NCBI GenBank assembly: GCA_020845495.1 | Contig: JADLFM010000186.1 | Location: 1-33,104, forward strand | From: Chloroflexota bacterium | GTDB lineage: Bacteria; Chloroflexota; UBA6077; JACCZL01 | Reading direction: 5' to 3' | DNA length: 33,104 nucleotides | Shown: piece by piece, positions 1 to 7,601 of the stretch | Position numbering within the stretch: position 1 is the first letter of the stretch | How the letters are laid out: every line of letters begins with the position of its first letter | Notes under the pieces: generated by a model | What the model was told of the DNA's origin: nothing | What the model saw: only the letters and a program-made list of their open reading frames with translations | The model's database searches: none | Translations under genes and position numbers: made by a program

Positions 1-652
1 AACGCGGGCGCCAGCGCCGGGTCGAGCGCCAGGATGCGTCCGGTGACCTTCGCGCGGATTGTCTGGAGATCGTCGTGGGGATCAATTCGGCAGTGAGCCT
101 TGAGCAGCGCGATCACCGGCAAGTAAGACGTAGCACGACCATGCGGAACCGCGCCGGCCTCGAGCACCAGCCAGGCGTGCATCCGGCGGGCATGGGTCAC
201 CTCCCAGGTAAGCCGCGATTTCCCGATCCCGGGCTCGCCCACCAGCGCCACCACCTGACCATCTGATGGAACGCGTCCATCATCCGGGCTACGGCGCCAT
301 CGAGCAGACGCTGGGCGATCTCCGGGTCGAGGTCACGGATCAACTCGGTGGAACCGACGAGGTCAGCAAAGAGAGCGGTGACTTGCTTCCGTTCCCCAGT
401 CAGCGCCTCTCGGCCGACCAGGATCTTCTCAGCCAGGTGGTGCGGGGTGTAGCTCTGGGGAGTGGTTGGCGCTGCTATTGCAGTGCCTGGCTGGCGCGCG
501 TCTTCGAGGCGCTTGCCACATTCAAGGCAGAACTTTGCGGTCTCCCCGACCTCGTGACTGCACGCGGGGCAACGGCGCGGCTGCCGTGTTCCGCACTCCT
601 GGCAGAACTTCGCCGCAGCCGGGTTCTCTGCCCCACATGCCGCGCAACGCAT
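1..652 (-). pseudogene. Zinc-ribbon / adenylyl cyclase / AAA ATPase regulator, internally deleted, runs off left edge
   Basis: Reading leftward from the ATG at 652, the product opens with two zinc-ribbon units (CAACG...CQECG and CPACS...CLECG), then enters a class III cyclase domain with the usual LFADLVGSTEL start. After about 130 codons, near 258-265, the cyclase sequence stops abruptly. In another frame it continues as an AAA/NTPase domain with a perfect Walker A motif GEPGIGKS at about 216-239, and that frame stays open to position 1. Intact relatives are proteins of about 1,000 residues with zinc ribbon, cyclase, ATPase and TPR regions. Here most of the cyclase and the linker to the ATPase are gone and the join is out of frame, so the open frame ends at 197. 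The order of domains and the exact P-loop are seen directly; the large deletion is inferred from known architecture. The insertion-sequence relic begins only 93 bp upstream of the start. Confidence 0.75.
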
Positions 653-744
653 GGCGCACACTCCGCGCATGGAGCGGACGGGTCGATTAGCCGAGTATAG
701 GTGCATTGCCCCTTGTCTTCAATGCCCGTATTCCCGCATGCAAC

Positions 745-1396
745 ATGTGACCGGGGGGTGACAGTGCCCTCCGAAGAGCATGTGACCGAGGGGAGAGGCG
801 CCTGAGACAGAGCGGATGACAGTCAACGAGCGACGGAAAAGCTTGAAGCGGATGCAGGCGAGGCGCCTGAGCGGGCCGAGCCTGGGGCGGCAGCCGCGTC
901 GTCAGCAGGGTGGGCGGGAGTACGGGGCGGCGGTGGACGACACGCTGCGCGGGATCTGGGAGGGCGTGGATTACGTGTGCGCGGAGCGGCTGAGGCCAGC
1001 GCTGGTGGTGACGGCGATCCCGATGCGGAGGATCCGGTGGGACATGGCGGATCCCGGGCACTTCGAGGTCGATCTGGTGCATCACAGCGGACCGCGCTCC
1101 GACGGGGAGTTCGTCCACACGTTCCAGATGATCGACGTGGCGACCGGCTGGAGTGAGCGGGAGGCGAACTTGGGCCGGGGCCAACGGGCGATGGAGGTCG
1201 GCGCCCGGCAGATCCTGGCACGGCTGCCCTTCCCGGTCACAGAGCTCCATCCCGACAATGGGTCGGAGTGGAGTTGACCCCATAGCCCCGCCGGTCTGAC
1301 GACGGCTATACCTCAACAACCATCCAAAGAAGGCCGGCCACCCGGTCACGTTCTCAGTTGAGGGAACCAGATCTCACGACGGCCCACCGGTCACAT
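745..1396. mobile_element. Insertion sequence relic with doubled terminal repeats
   Basis: A degenerate transposase gene (816-1277) is bracketed by inverted repeats. The outer pair is a perfect 10-bp match, ATGTGACCGG at 745-754 and its complement CCGGTCACAT at 1387-1396. A second, inner copy of the same motif lies on each side (TGTGACCG at 781-788; CCGGTCACG at 1342-1350), so each end has two tandem copies. Repeated end motifs of this sort are usual transposase-binding ends. I could not find a convincing target-site duplication. The total length of about 650 bp is well below that expected for an element with this transposase, in line with internal deletion. Confidence 0.6.
816..1277 (+). pseudogene. 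DDE transposase relic (ISNCY/IS1202-like), internally deleted and truncated
   Basis: The 153 codons begin with MTVNERRKSLKRMQ, the conserved N-terminus of a family of roughly 400-500-residue integrase-core transposases that I recall as ISNCY-type. The retained blocks are the N-terminal helix-turn-helix start, a short piece around RQPRRQQGGREYG, and the catalytic core with FEVDLVHH, MIDVATGW and HPDNGSEW, which should contain the first two Asp residues of the DDE triad. The sequences between these blocks are missing without loss of frame, and a TGA follows directly after HPDNGSEWS, removing the catalytic Glu and everything after it. It cannot be an active transposase. Family assignment is from remembered conserved strings; the deletions are inferred by comparison with that memory. 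Confidence 0.7.
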
Positions 1397-1952
1397 TTTC
1401 ATTTGCTTGACACCGGTTGGCCCGCCTCAGGCGAGGCCTCTGACGATATCAATACGCCAGCGATGCGGGCATGGCGGCCAACTGAGGGGCGCGAGCCGTG
1501 ATCGCGTTGGCGAACGGCGTTCATCGTTCCACCAAACAAGACCACCTGCGCGCTGGACCTGCCAAGGCGGCCACCGTCCACGGATGGCTGTCGCCCTCAC
1601 CGATCGACCACCAGCCCGGGAGCGAAGGCTCTCCGGGCTGTGCTGCGCGTGCCTCTGAGTTCGGGCACGTACCGGAGTGTGGGGTAGTGACGTGCACGAC
1701 GTTGGCGACTTGCTGCTGCCGGGGTGGCGTCGCTGCCGGTCGAGCGGCCACCGGAAGACAATCTCAGGGGGATCGTCAAAGAACCGCCCCCCTGATCGTC
1801 GTTCAGCGGCTGCTATGCGATCCACGTCGATCCGCTGGCCGGCATGGCCTTCAGCAGGGCGTCAAGCTCGTTCACGAATCGTGCAGGGGCAACCATTCGA
1901 AGCCTCCCATGGTGATCAGTTGAGCGGGCGACGTGTGACACACCGGTCGCGA
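1397..1952. other. Gap with no recognisable gene
   Basis: About 550 bp between the insertion-sequence relic and the first USP gene. Open frames exist on both strands but none has a recognisable protein sequence or a good ribosome binding site. I see no tRNA, terminator or repeat here. It may be remnant sequence beyond the mobile element. Confidence 0.5.
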
Positions 1953-2909
1953 TCACTTGGTGGCCCCCTTCGACGGTCCTTGCGCCGCATGCGCTACCAG
2001 CGCCGCCTCGTGCGCCTCGGGCACCGCGTGACGCATGGCGCCGGGGCACACCAACAACACCGGGACCCTTGCCTGCCGGAGTGTCTCGGTGGCGACGCTG
2101 CCCATCACCAGCCGCGCCAGGCCGCCGCGACCGTGGGTGGACATCGCGATGAGATCGACATCGAGCTCCTGAGCGAGCCTGACGATTGTCGACGTCGGGC
2201 GTCCGATCTCCGTCCTCACCGCGACCGGCAGGCCCTGCCCCCGGATATGAGCGGCCACCGCTTCGACGTAGCGTCGCACCCGGACGGGCTCGATGTCGGG
2301 CTCCTCACCCCTGGTACGCGCGCTCCGACAGACGTCGCACGTGTCGCCGTGGGGGTGGACGAAGTCGATGCTCTCGGTGACTCGCAGCAAGGTCAGCTCC
2401 GCCCCCGTCGGCCCAAGGAGGTCATGGAGCGGGTCGAGGATCTCCTCGGCGAGCGCGGAGCCATCCAGCGTCGCCAGGACGCGCGGCGGCCGGTCCTCCG
2501 GCCACGTACCCTCACAGGCGGGCGGGACCAGCACCAGGGGCAGGGTCGTCGAGCGGAGGACCTGGTCGGCGACGCTGCCATAGAGCCACCGGCCCAGGCC
2601 TCCGCGGCCGTGGGTCGCCATCACGATCAAGCCTGCATCCAGGTCGGCGGCGGCCGCGAGAAGGGCCTGACCGGCCCGTTCGACGCACGGCATCTGGCAG
2701 ATGTGCGTGGCGACCTCCGCCCCGTCGAGCCGTAGCTGACGGGAGAGTGTTCCGAGGTCGGGAGCGCCCGGATCGGGAAGCACTGCGGTCCAGCGCGCGT
2801 AAAGCAAGACCACGTGAGTCTGCAACGCTCGTGCGAGCCCCGCCGCGTACGGCAGCGCGCGCTCGGCGAGCTTGGACCCATCCAGGGGAACTATGATCGG
2901 TCTGGACAT
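1953..2909 (-). CDS. Universal stress protein, two UspA domains
   Basis: A 318-residue cytoplasmic protein made of two UspA domains in tandem, each opening with a strand of the type IIVPLDGS. Both domains keep the ATP-binding loop of the family: MATHGRGGLGRWLYGS in the first half and MSTHGRGGLARLVMGS in the second (G-9x-G-S pattern), so both could bind ATP. Such tandem Usps are typical of stress and dormancy responses in high-GC bacteria; the specific role cannot be read from sequence. The start is supported by AGGAGG six bases before the ATG. It lies 29 bp behind another tandem Usp gene, so the two are probably one transcript. The second domain has a Cys-rich insert (HPHGDTCDVCRSA) of CxxC type that could be redox- or metal-sensitive. 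Confidence 0.9.
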   Translation of the reverse strand: MSRPIIVPLDGSKLAERALPYAAGLARALQTHVVLLYARWTAVLPDPGAPDLGTLSRQLRLDGAEVATHICQMPCVERAGQALLAAAADLDAGLIVMATHGRGGLGRWLYGSVADQVLRSTTLPLVLVPPACEGTWPEDRPPRVLATLDGSALAEEILDPLHDLLGPTGAELTLLRVTESIDFVHPHGDTCDVCRSARTRGEEPDIEPVRVRRYVEAVAAHIRGQGLPVAVRTEIGRPTSTIVRLAQELDVDLIAMSTHGRGGLARLVMGSVATETLRQARVPVLLVCPGAMRHAVPEAHEAALVAHAAQGPSKGATK

Positions 2910-2938
2910 CGGATTCCTCCTACCGAGTTGCTCGGTGC

Positions 2939-3913
2939 CTACTGCCGACTCGCCGTCGTCCCGCCGACAGGGAGGGAGCGAATCTCGCCCTGCACGACCG
3001 GTGCGGGATCCTGGCTGGTCACGGCGGACGCCGTCTCAGAGGCCGCTCCGAGGCCGGAACGCCCTAAGGCAGCCGGGCCGACGATCAGGATCGGGCGGCG
3101 GGCCCGCCGGACGGTGTCCGTCGCGACGCTGCCCATCAGGTGGCGGTCCAGTCCACTCCGGCCGTGGGTGGACATCGCGATCATGTCGACGTCCAGGTCA
3201 CGCGCGACATCCGCCACGGCGTAACCTGGCGTGCCGATCAGCGCGTGGGTCGTAACCATCCGGCCGGTGGCCCGGAGTCGATCGGCGATCCCCGCGAGAT
3301 ACGCGCGGGCCTCCTCCAACTCCGCCTCGGGATCGACGTTCAAGAAGACGAGCGAGTAGTTGTACATTGCCCGGTCGGGGACCCGGACGACGCGGACCAG
3401 GTGCAGGGCCGCTCGCGCCTCCTCCGCCAACGCGGCAGCTACGCCGATCGCGTGTTCGGCTTGAGGAGAGCCGTCGAGCGGAACGAGGATACTGAGCGGC
3501 CGGTGGGTGGGCCATGCGGTCCGACAGCCATCCGAGATCAAGAGCACCGGCAAGGTTGACTGTCTGACGACCTGGTCGGCAATACTCCCCAAGATCAGCC
3601 GTCCGAGCCCGCCACGACTGCGCGTTGCCATCACGACCAGGCCACCATCCATGCCCTCCGTCATCTTGACGATGGCGTAGCCTGCCGCGGCTCTACTCGG
3701 GATCAAGGTCTCTCGGGCCTCGACGGTTACCCCTTCGGCCCGAAGCCGCTCGGCGCCGGCTCGGAGGTCGGGACCGCTGCCGGGACTGTCAGCCGCTCGA
3801 ACGTGGAGGAGGACCACGTGAGCGCGGAGCGCCCGGGCGAGTCGGCCGGCGTGTGGCAGCGCCAGGTCAGCCGGCGGGGAACCGTCGAGTGGGACCAGAA
3901 TCGATGGTTGCAT
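2939..3913 (-). CDS. Universal stress protein, two UspA domains
   Basis: Tandem UspA protein of 324 residues. I chose the ATG at 3913 (MQPSILVPLDGS) because GAGGTG lies just upstream and the family always begins with this strand; the open frame runs 55 codons further up, but those are Arg-rich and not Usp-like. The C-terminal domain has a normal nucleotide loop (MSTHGRSGLDRHLMGS). In the N-terminal domain the loop reads MATRSRGGLGRLILGS, with His-Gly replaced by Arg-Ser, so nucleotide binding there may be altered. It is followed after 29 bp by the next USP gene and preceded, 83 bp upstream, by a small membrane protein gene on the same strand. Confidence 0.9.
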   Translation of the reverse strand: MQPSILVPLDGSPPADLALPHAGRLARALRAHVVLLHVRAADSPGSGPDLRAGAERLRAEGVTVEARETLIPSRAAAGYAIVKMTEGMDGGLVVMATRSRGGLGRLILGSIADQVVRQSTLPVLLISDGCRTAWPTHRPLSILVPLDGSPQAEHAIGVAAALAEEARAALHLVRVVRVPDRAMYNYSLVFLNVDPEAELEEARAYLAGIADRLRATGRMVTTHALIGTPGYAVADVARDLDVDMIAMSTHGRSGLDRHLMGSVATDTVRRARRPILIVGPAALGRSGLGAASETASAVTSQDPAPVVQGEIRSLPVGGTTASRQ

Positions 3914-3996
3914 CGTCGCACCTCGGAGGTCGGCCCCGGCTGTCCCCGGAGCCAACGAATGTCCGCACGGATCGCGAAACCTCTCGGCGTTGCCCG

Positions 3997-4212
3997 TCAC
4001 TCGCCGCCTACCACGCTGCCGACGACGGTAACGACCAGTACCAGCGCCACGATCAGCAGGGCGCCCCAGAGCAGCCACTCGTTCGCCGCGAGCCAGGTAT
4101 CAAGCTCGGAGGGGAGAAGGCCGTAGGCCAGATCGCGGATAATCTGCATCAGTCCGCCCCAGGCTGCGGGCAGCGCTTCTATCAAGCGGATGAGCTCGAG
4201 AATCTGGTCCAT
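3997..4212 (-). CDS. Small single-pass membrane protein
   Basis: A 71-residue protein of unknown family. The start is set at the ATG at 4212 because GGAGG sits eight bases before it; a GTG five codons further up lies on the Shine-Dalgarno itself. The N-terminal 45 residues form amphipathic helices (MDQILELIRLIEALPAAWG...), and the last 25 form one strong transmembrane helix (WLLWGALLIVALVLVVTVV) ending in GGE. It lies between a zinc-ribbon gene and the USP genes, all on the minus strand with short gaps, so they may be co-transcribed. No function can be assigned. Confidence 0.6.
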   Translation of the reverse strand: MDQILELIRLIEALPAAWGGLMQIIRDLAYGLLPSELDTWLAANEWLLWGALLIVALVLVVTVVGSVVGGE

Positions 4213-4242
4213 CGCAGTTGCCTCCACGGGCCGGGCGGGGCG

Positions 4243-4446
4243 CTATGTCCCGCGCCCGATTGTTCGCTGATGTCGGAGTGGCCGCCAGGTCAGGGCCGGG
4301 GCCTCGACTACGGCGGATGATCGCTCCAGGATCGTGTCAAGCTCGTCCTGATCGAGCCAGACGCCCCAACAGGTCGTGCAGTAGTCGATTACGACGCCGT
4401 GCTGCTGCGCGATCCTTAGCTGGACCTTGCAGGTGGAGCAGTGCAC
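4243..4446 (-). CDS. Small TFIIB-type zinc-ribbon protein
   Basis: A 67-residue protein consisting of a short zinc ribbon: CSTCKVQL near the N-terminus and YCTTCWGVWLDQDELDTIL about 20 residues later. The CxxC...CxxC-G-x-W-L-D-x-x-E-L layout is the signature of the zf-TFIIB family of small bacterial proteins, whose role is not established. The start is taken as GTG at 4446 with GAAAGG six bases upstream; a longer frame exists but its extra 32 residues are low-complexity Pro/Arg. The gene lies 30 bp upstream of the small membrane protein gene on the same strand. Confidence 0.65.
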   Translation of the reverse strand: MHCSTCKVQLRIAQQHGVVIDYCTTCWGVWLDQDELDTILERSSAVVEAPALTWRPLRHQRTIGRGT

Positions 4447-4590
4447 GAGAAGCCTTTCGTGATGGGGCCGCGGCGAGGCAGAGGTACAGGGTGCGCGACG
4501 CTGCCGCCGTCCGATGGGTGGGGACGGAGGCCCCGCTGCCATCCGCTCACGACGTGGCTCCCCGGATGGCGTGGGCCGGGGCTCGCCGGG

Positions 4591-4746
4591 CTAGACCCGT
4601 AGCCTCGGGCGCGACCTCACGGTGCTCCGCATGATCACCAGCCGCCACTCCCGGACGTCAGTGTCCTGCTGGGGCGGGGGCAGCTCCGAGCACAGTCGGC
4701 TCAGGAGTACGGAAACCCGGGGAACCCGCGTCACTACCTCGAGCAT
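4591..4746 (-). CDS. Possible small protein of 51 residues
   Basis: A short frame with an ATG at 4746 preceded by GGGAGG seven bases upstream and a TAG at 4591. The product begins MLEVVTRVPRVSVLLSRL and ends in an Arg-rich tail; it matches nothing I recognise. Support comes only from the ribosome binding site and its position at the head of the run of minus-strand genes. It could equally be leader sequence. Confidence 0.35.
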   Translation of the reverse strand: MLEVVTRVPRVSVLLSRLCSELPPPQQDTDVREWRLVIMRSTVRSRPRLRV

Positions 4747-4981
4747 GATGGGACCTCCCGACTGCACGCCAATGCGACATCAGTCGAAGGTCTCTCTCGA
4801 TCCGAGATGGATCGGCGCCACCGAGCCGCGAATCGCACGGCCGTACTGACGATGACGCCTCGGGAGATACTCCCCTTCGCTCACTGAAGACCATAGCAGG
4901 CCAGACCGAAAGCATTGAGCTTTCCGCACGCATTTCATCGACTTCTCATCATCACGCGATGAGCCAGGGGAAATCCCGAAG

Positions 4982-5012
4982 ACACTCTTGTGCTCTCTGC
5001 ATCAGAGAGTGT
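4982..5012 (-). terminator. Stem-loop downstream of the UPF0114 gene
   Basis: CTCTCTG (4993-4999), a 3-nt loop and CAGAGAG (5003-5009) form a perfect 7-bp stem, with a further outer pairing ACACTCT/AGAGTGT (4982-4988 with 5006-5012) as an alternative. It lies about 15 bp past the stop codon of the minus-strand UPF0114 gene, where a terminator is expected. No strong T-run follows. Confidence 0.45.
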
Positions 5013-5027
5013 GGCTCGCGCGGGGCT

Positions 5028-5531
5028 TCACTTCGGAGTACTCGACTCATCCTTGCCGGGCTTCGCGCGCGTGACGGCGAGGAAGAATGTCAGCGCCGCG
5101 ACGACCAACGCGATGGCCGCGCCGAGCGGTAACAGGTCGCGCGTTCCGTCCCACGCCACGACCTGACCGAGGAAGAAGACGCCCAGCACAACGATCACCA
5201 TGAGGAGCACCTTCGCCTTAAGGTCGTCGAGGGTCTTGATGATGAGCCAGGGCAGTAAGGGGAGCCTGGGGTCGATGAACAGCCCGTAGAGCCCGATCAA
5301 GATCACGTAGAGCGTGGCCCCCACCAGAAACACATCGACGAGCTCGATGACGTCGAGCAGGATCGACTTGGTCGCGGTCGCATCGACACCCCGGACGGCG
5401 GTTTGCCTGACGAGCTCACCGGTCAGCGCCGCGCCATGGACGAAGACGGTGACCATTGCCACGGCGAGGCACGCGACCACCGGGAGCATCAGGTAGCGGC
5501 TGGCGACGACGACGCGCTGCAGCATGGACAT
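5028..5531 (-). CDS. UPF0114 family membrane protein (YqhA-like)
   Basis: A 167-residue inner-membrane protein with about four hydrophobic helices: LMLPVVACLAVAMVTVFVHG near the N-terminus, VDVFLVGATLYVILIGLYGLF, a helix after LDDLKAKVLLMVIVVLGVFF, and a C-terminal helix. The central stretch LYVILIGLYGLFIDP followed by W-x-x-I-x-x-LDDLK is characteristic of UPF0114, a widespread family of unknown function. I start at the ATG at 5531 (MSMLQR) because GGAGG sits five bases upstream; the longer frame adds Arg-rich residues only. It is divergent from the atp cluster and ends near a stem-loop. Confidence 0.8.
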   Translation of the reverse strand: MSMLQRVVVASRYLMLPVVACLAVAMVTVFVHGAALTGELVRQTAVRGVDATATKSILLDVIELVDVFLVGATLYVILIGLYGLFIDPRLPLLPWLIIKTLDDLKAKVLLMVIVVLGVFFLGQVVAWDGTRDLLPLGAAIALVVAALTFFLAVTRAKPGKDESSTPK

Positions 5532-5893
5532 GGGCGCCTCCGACCGAGATCGACGACGTGCGGCGCCGGGAAATGTCACGGGACCGACACGCGGACGAAC
5601 GCCACTCGCTTCACGATTCTCTCACGATTTGTGCACGTCAATCCGATCATATTGTGCTATGCTCCGCCGTGGAAGGGGAGTAGCCCGTCGGTCCACGTGA
5701 TCGATGGCCCCGGTCGTCAGTACGGGACCGGCCGATGCCGGCCCCGGCCGAAGCTAGGCTTGGACCTCGGTCCCGGCTAAGTGCGAGACCTTCCGCGAAC
5801 GATTCCTCCCGTGTGGGATCGGCGCGGACCTGGGTCGTCGCCCAGGAATGCTGCCACGTGCCCGCTCGGGATGTGGCGGAGGTTCCAGGCGAT
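5532..5893. other. Divergent intergenic region between UPF0114 and the atp cluster
   Basis: About 360 bp that should hold promoters in both directions. A rather AT-rich patch at about 5615-5670 is the likeliest promoter zone, for example TTGACG on the minus strand near 5640, but no convincing -35/-10 pair could be chosen. The eight-site direct-repeat element found elsewhere in this window is absent here. Confidence 0.35.
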
Positions 5894-6250
5894 ATGCAGC
5901 ACCGTTTCTTCCGTGTCCCGGCGCGTTCGCGCGCCCGCCCCCCGGCCTCGCCCATGTCGACCGCACAGGCGCTGGGCATCTCAGTCGAGCTGGGCAGCCT
6001 GATGGCGGTCGGTGTCGTGATCGGGCTCATCGTCGGACAGTGGGCCGACCAGCGCCTTGGCACCAGTCTGCTCTTTACCTTCCTGGGCATCGCCGCCGGC
6101 CTGGCCTGTGCCGGTCTCGGGACGCTGCGGCAGTATCGAGCGGCCGTGCGACAGCGTGCGGGCGAACTTGCCGCCGCGAAGTCGGCAGCCGTGGCCGTGC
6201 CCGAGGATTGGCGGACCGCACCCGGCGCTACGGCGCCCCATGGACAGTAG
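5894..6250 (+). CDS. atpI: AtpI/AtpZ-like F0F1 accessory membrane protein
   Basis: A small membrane protein of 119 residues with two transmembrane helices (about residues 30-48 and 56-74) joined by a short loop with GQWADQRLGTS, the G-x-W-x-D-x-x-LGTSPLF-like signature of AtpI/AtpZ. AtpI helps assemble the c-ring and is usually the first gene of an ATP synthase operon, as here. The ATG at 5894 is preceded by GGAGG 11 bases upstream; an internal ATG at 5954 lacks a site. It ends 9 bp before atpB. The charged Ala-rich tail is longer than usual. The c-ring gene that this protein would serve is missing downstream. Confidence 0.7.
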   Translation: MQHRFFRVPARSRARPPASPMSTAQALGISVELGSLMAVGVVIGLIVGQWADQRLGTSLLFTFLGIAAGLACAGLGTLRQYRAAVRQRAGELAAAKSAAVAVPEDWRTAPGATAPHGQ

Positions 6251-6259
6251 GGGCTCACG

Positions 6260-7075
6260 ATGGAGACGTATCCGTCCGCTGCCCAGGGGGCCATGGATGG
6301 CATCGCGACTGCCGCCGTCCGGATCCCTCCCGACGTGGTGTTCCACCTGTTCGGGGTGCTCCCGGTGACAAACACAATGTTTTCGACCTGGACGACGATG
6401 GCCCTTTTGATCGCCGTCGTCGGCCTGGCGACGCGGCGTCTCTCGATGACGCCGAGCACGCTCCAGAATGCCTGGGAGATGTTCTGCGAGACCTGGATTG
6501 CGATCGTGGATCGAACCATCGGCCCGCGAGCGCGGCGCTACGTGCCGCTCCTCGGAGGATCGTTCCTCTTCATCCTGGTCGCCAACTGGCTTGGCACGCT
6601 TCCGCTCAAGCACCTGAAGATCATGGCCCCGGACGGGCGCGAGGCGCCGCTCTTCCGGCCGGCCACCAGCGACATCAACCTCACCATCGCGATGGCCATC
6701 TTCGTCATCATGCTGGTAGAGGCGGCGGAGATCCGGGCCGTAGGCCTGCGGGGCTACCTGCGGTCGTTGGCGATCCCCAATCCATTCCGGCTGCTCGAAC
6801 TGGTGGCCCGTCCGCTCTCGCTGGCGCTCCGGCTGTTCGGCAACATTTTCGCCGGCGACGTCCTGGTCGGGATGATACTCGGCGTCGCGCCAGTCGTCCT
6901 GTTCCTGGTGCTCGGGTTGGAGTTGTTCGTCGGGTTGGTCCAGGCGGTGATCTTCTCGGCGCTGCTGCTCGTCTTCCTCTCGGTCGCCGTCGCTCACGAG
7001 CGCCCAGAGGCGCCATCGACCGTGACGGGCGGCCACGGTCAGCCACGCTCCAACAGCCCGGCGGCCGTCGCCTGA
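6260..7075 (+). CDS. atpB: F0F1 ATP synthase subunit a
   Basis: A 271-residue polytopic membrane protein with the hallmarks of subunit a: PATSDINLTIAMAIF in the middle and RPLSLALRLFGNIFAGDVL near residues 184-202. Arg191 in that block corresponds to the essential Arg of the proton half-channels, so the protein looks functional. Helices lie at about 45-58, 98-113, 140-157, 200-220 and 222-245. The start ATG at 6260 has AGGGG six bases upstream. Normally the next gene encodes the c-ring subunit; here the following 57 bp contain no such gene and the b-subunit gene comes next. The C-terminal tail of about 25 residues is hydrophilic and unusual. Confidence 0.9.
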   Translation: METYPSAAQGAMDGIATAAVRIPPDVVFHLFGVLPVTNTMFSTWTTMALLIAVVGLATRRLSMTPSTLQNAWEMFCETWIAIVDRTIGPRARRYVPLLGGSFLFILVANWLGTLPLKHLKIMAPDGREAPLFRPATSDINLTIAMAIFVIMLVEAAEIRAVGLRGYLRSLAIPNPFRLLELVARPLSLALRLFGNIFAGDVLVGMILGVAPVVLFLVLGLELFVGLVQAVIFSALLLVFLSVAVAHERPEAPSTVTGGHGQPRSNSPAAVA

Positions 7076-7132
7076 CACGCTGTCACCTGGTGGTCATCCC
7101 AACGACACCAACAGTTCTGGAGATCACACACG

Positions 7133-7480
7133 ATGCAGGCCATCGCCGAAACCCTGGGATTGGACCTTCGCGACATCATCTGGCACACTATCAACTACAT
7201 GGTGCTGCTGCTCTGTCTGTGGTGGATCGGGTTCCGCCCAGTCATGCACAAGCTTGCTGAGCGCGAGCGGCGGGTGCGGGAGAGCATTGACATGGCTGAC
7301 CGCGCGCGAGCCGAAGCGGGCCGCGCCGAGGAGGAACGTCGTGCAATGCTGACGGTCGCTCACGCAGAGGCCGAGGAGATCGTCGAGCGCGCACAGGCCG
7401 AAGCGGAGCAGATCCTGGAGGCGGCGCGCGTCGTGGTCCGCAACGGGGCTGTCGGCGATGCCGTCGATGCGCGGGGTTGA
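7133..7480 (+). CDS. atpF: F0F1 ATP synthase subunit b, C-terminally shortened
   Basis: 115 residues: a short N-terminal segment, one transmembrane helix (about 17-34, HTINYMVLLLCLWWIGF), then a charged coiled coil rich in Arg, Glu and Ala (RVRESIDMADRARAEAG...). This is the membrane anchor and proximal stalk of subunit b. Normal b subunits are about 155-170 residues; here the coiled coil breaks off near residue 100 and ends in a short unrelated tail (RNGAVGDAVDARG). The dimerisation and delta-binding regions are therefore missing. No delta, alpha, gamma, beta or epsilon gene follows; the next gene is a P-type ATPase whose frame begins within or just after it. It is probably a remnant, but a role for the short protein cannot be excluded. 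Confidence 0.7.
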   Translation: MQAIAETLGLDLRDIIWHTINYMVLLLCLWWIGFRPVMHKLAERERRVRESIDMADRARAEAGRAEEERRAMLTVAHAEAEEIVERAQAEAEQILEAARVVVRNGAVGDAVDARG

Positions 7481-7601
7481 CCCGATGAGCCACGACCCGC
7501 TTGACGATCCGACCGGCGGTGTCCCCGCGAACCGGTTGCGTGGCCAGCCGGCGCCCGAGGCTGCCGACGCCGCGCCATGTGTCCGACCGGAGAAGGCTCC
7601 G

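Noticed and set aside
1677..2735. A long plus-strand frame of 352 codons opposite the first USP
   Set aside because: It is Arg/Ser-rich, overlaps the USP in antisense and is explained by the codon bias of that gene.
4765..4790. A partial match to the direct-repeat element (ACTGATGTCGCATTGG on the minus strand)
   Set aside because: Both half-sites deviate and the place where the third block would be coincides with the start codon at 4746, so it cannot be a promoter of the same kind.
5848..7260. A 470-codon plus-strand frame and a 365-codon minus-strand frame across atpI and atpB
   Set aside because: Both are shadows of the atp genes in GC-rich sequence; neither has a recognisable product.
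7458..7484. An ATG at 7458 as start of the P-type ATPase
   Set aside because: It lies inside atpF with no ribosome binding site; ATG 7602 has GGAGAAGG at ideal distance and gives a more usual N-terminus.
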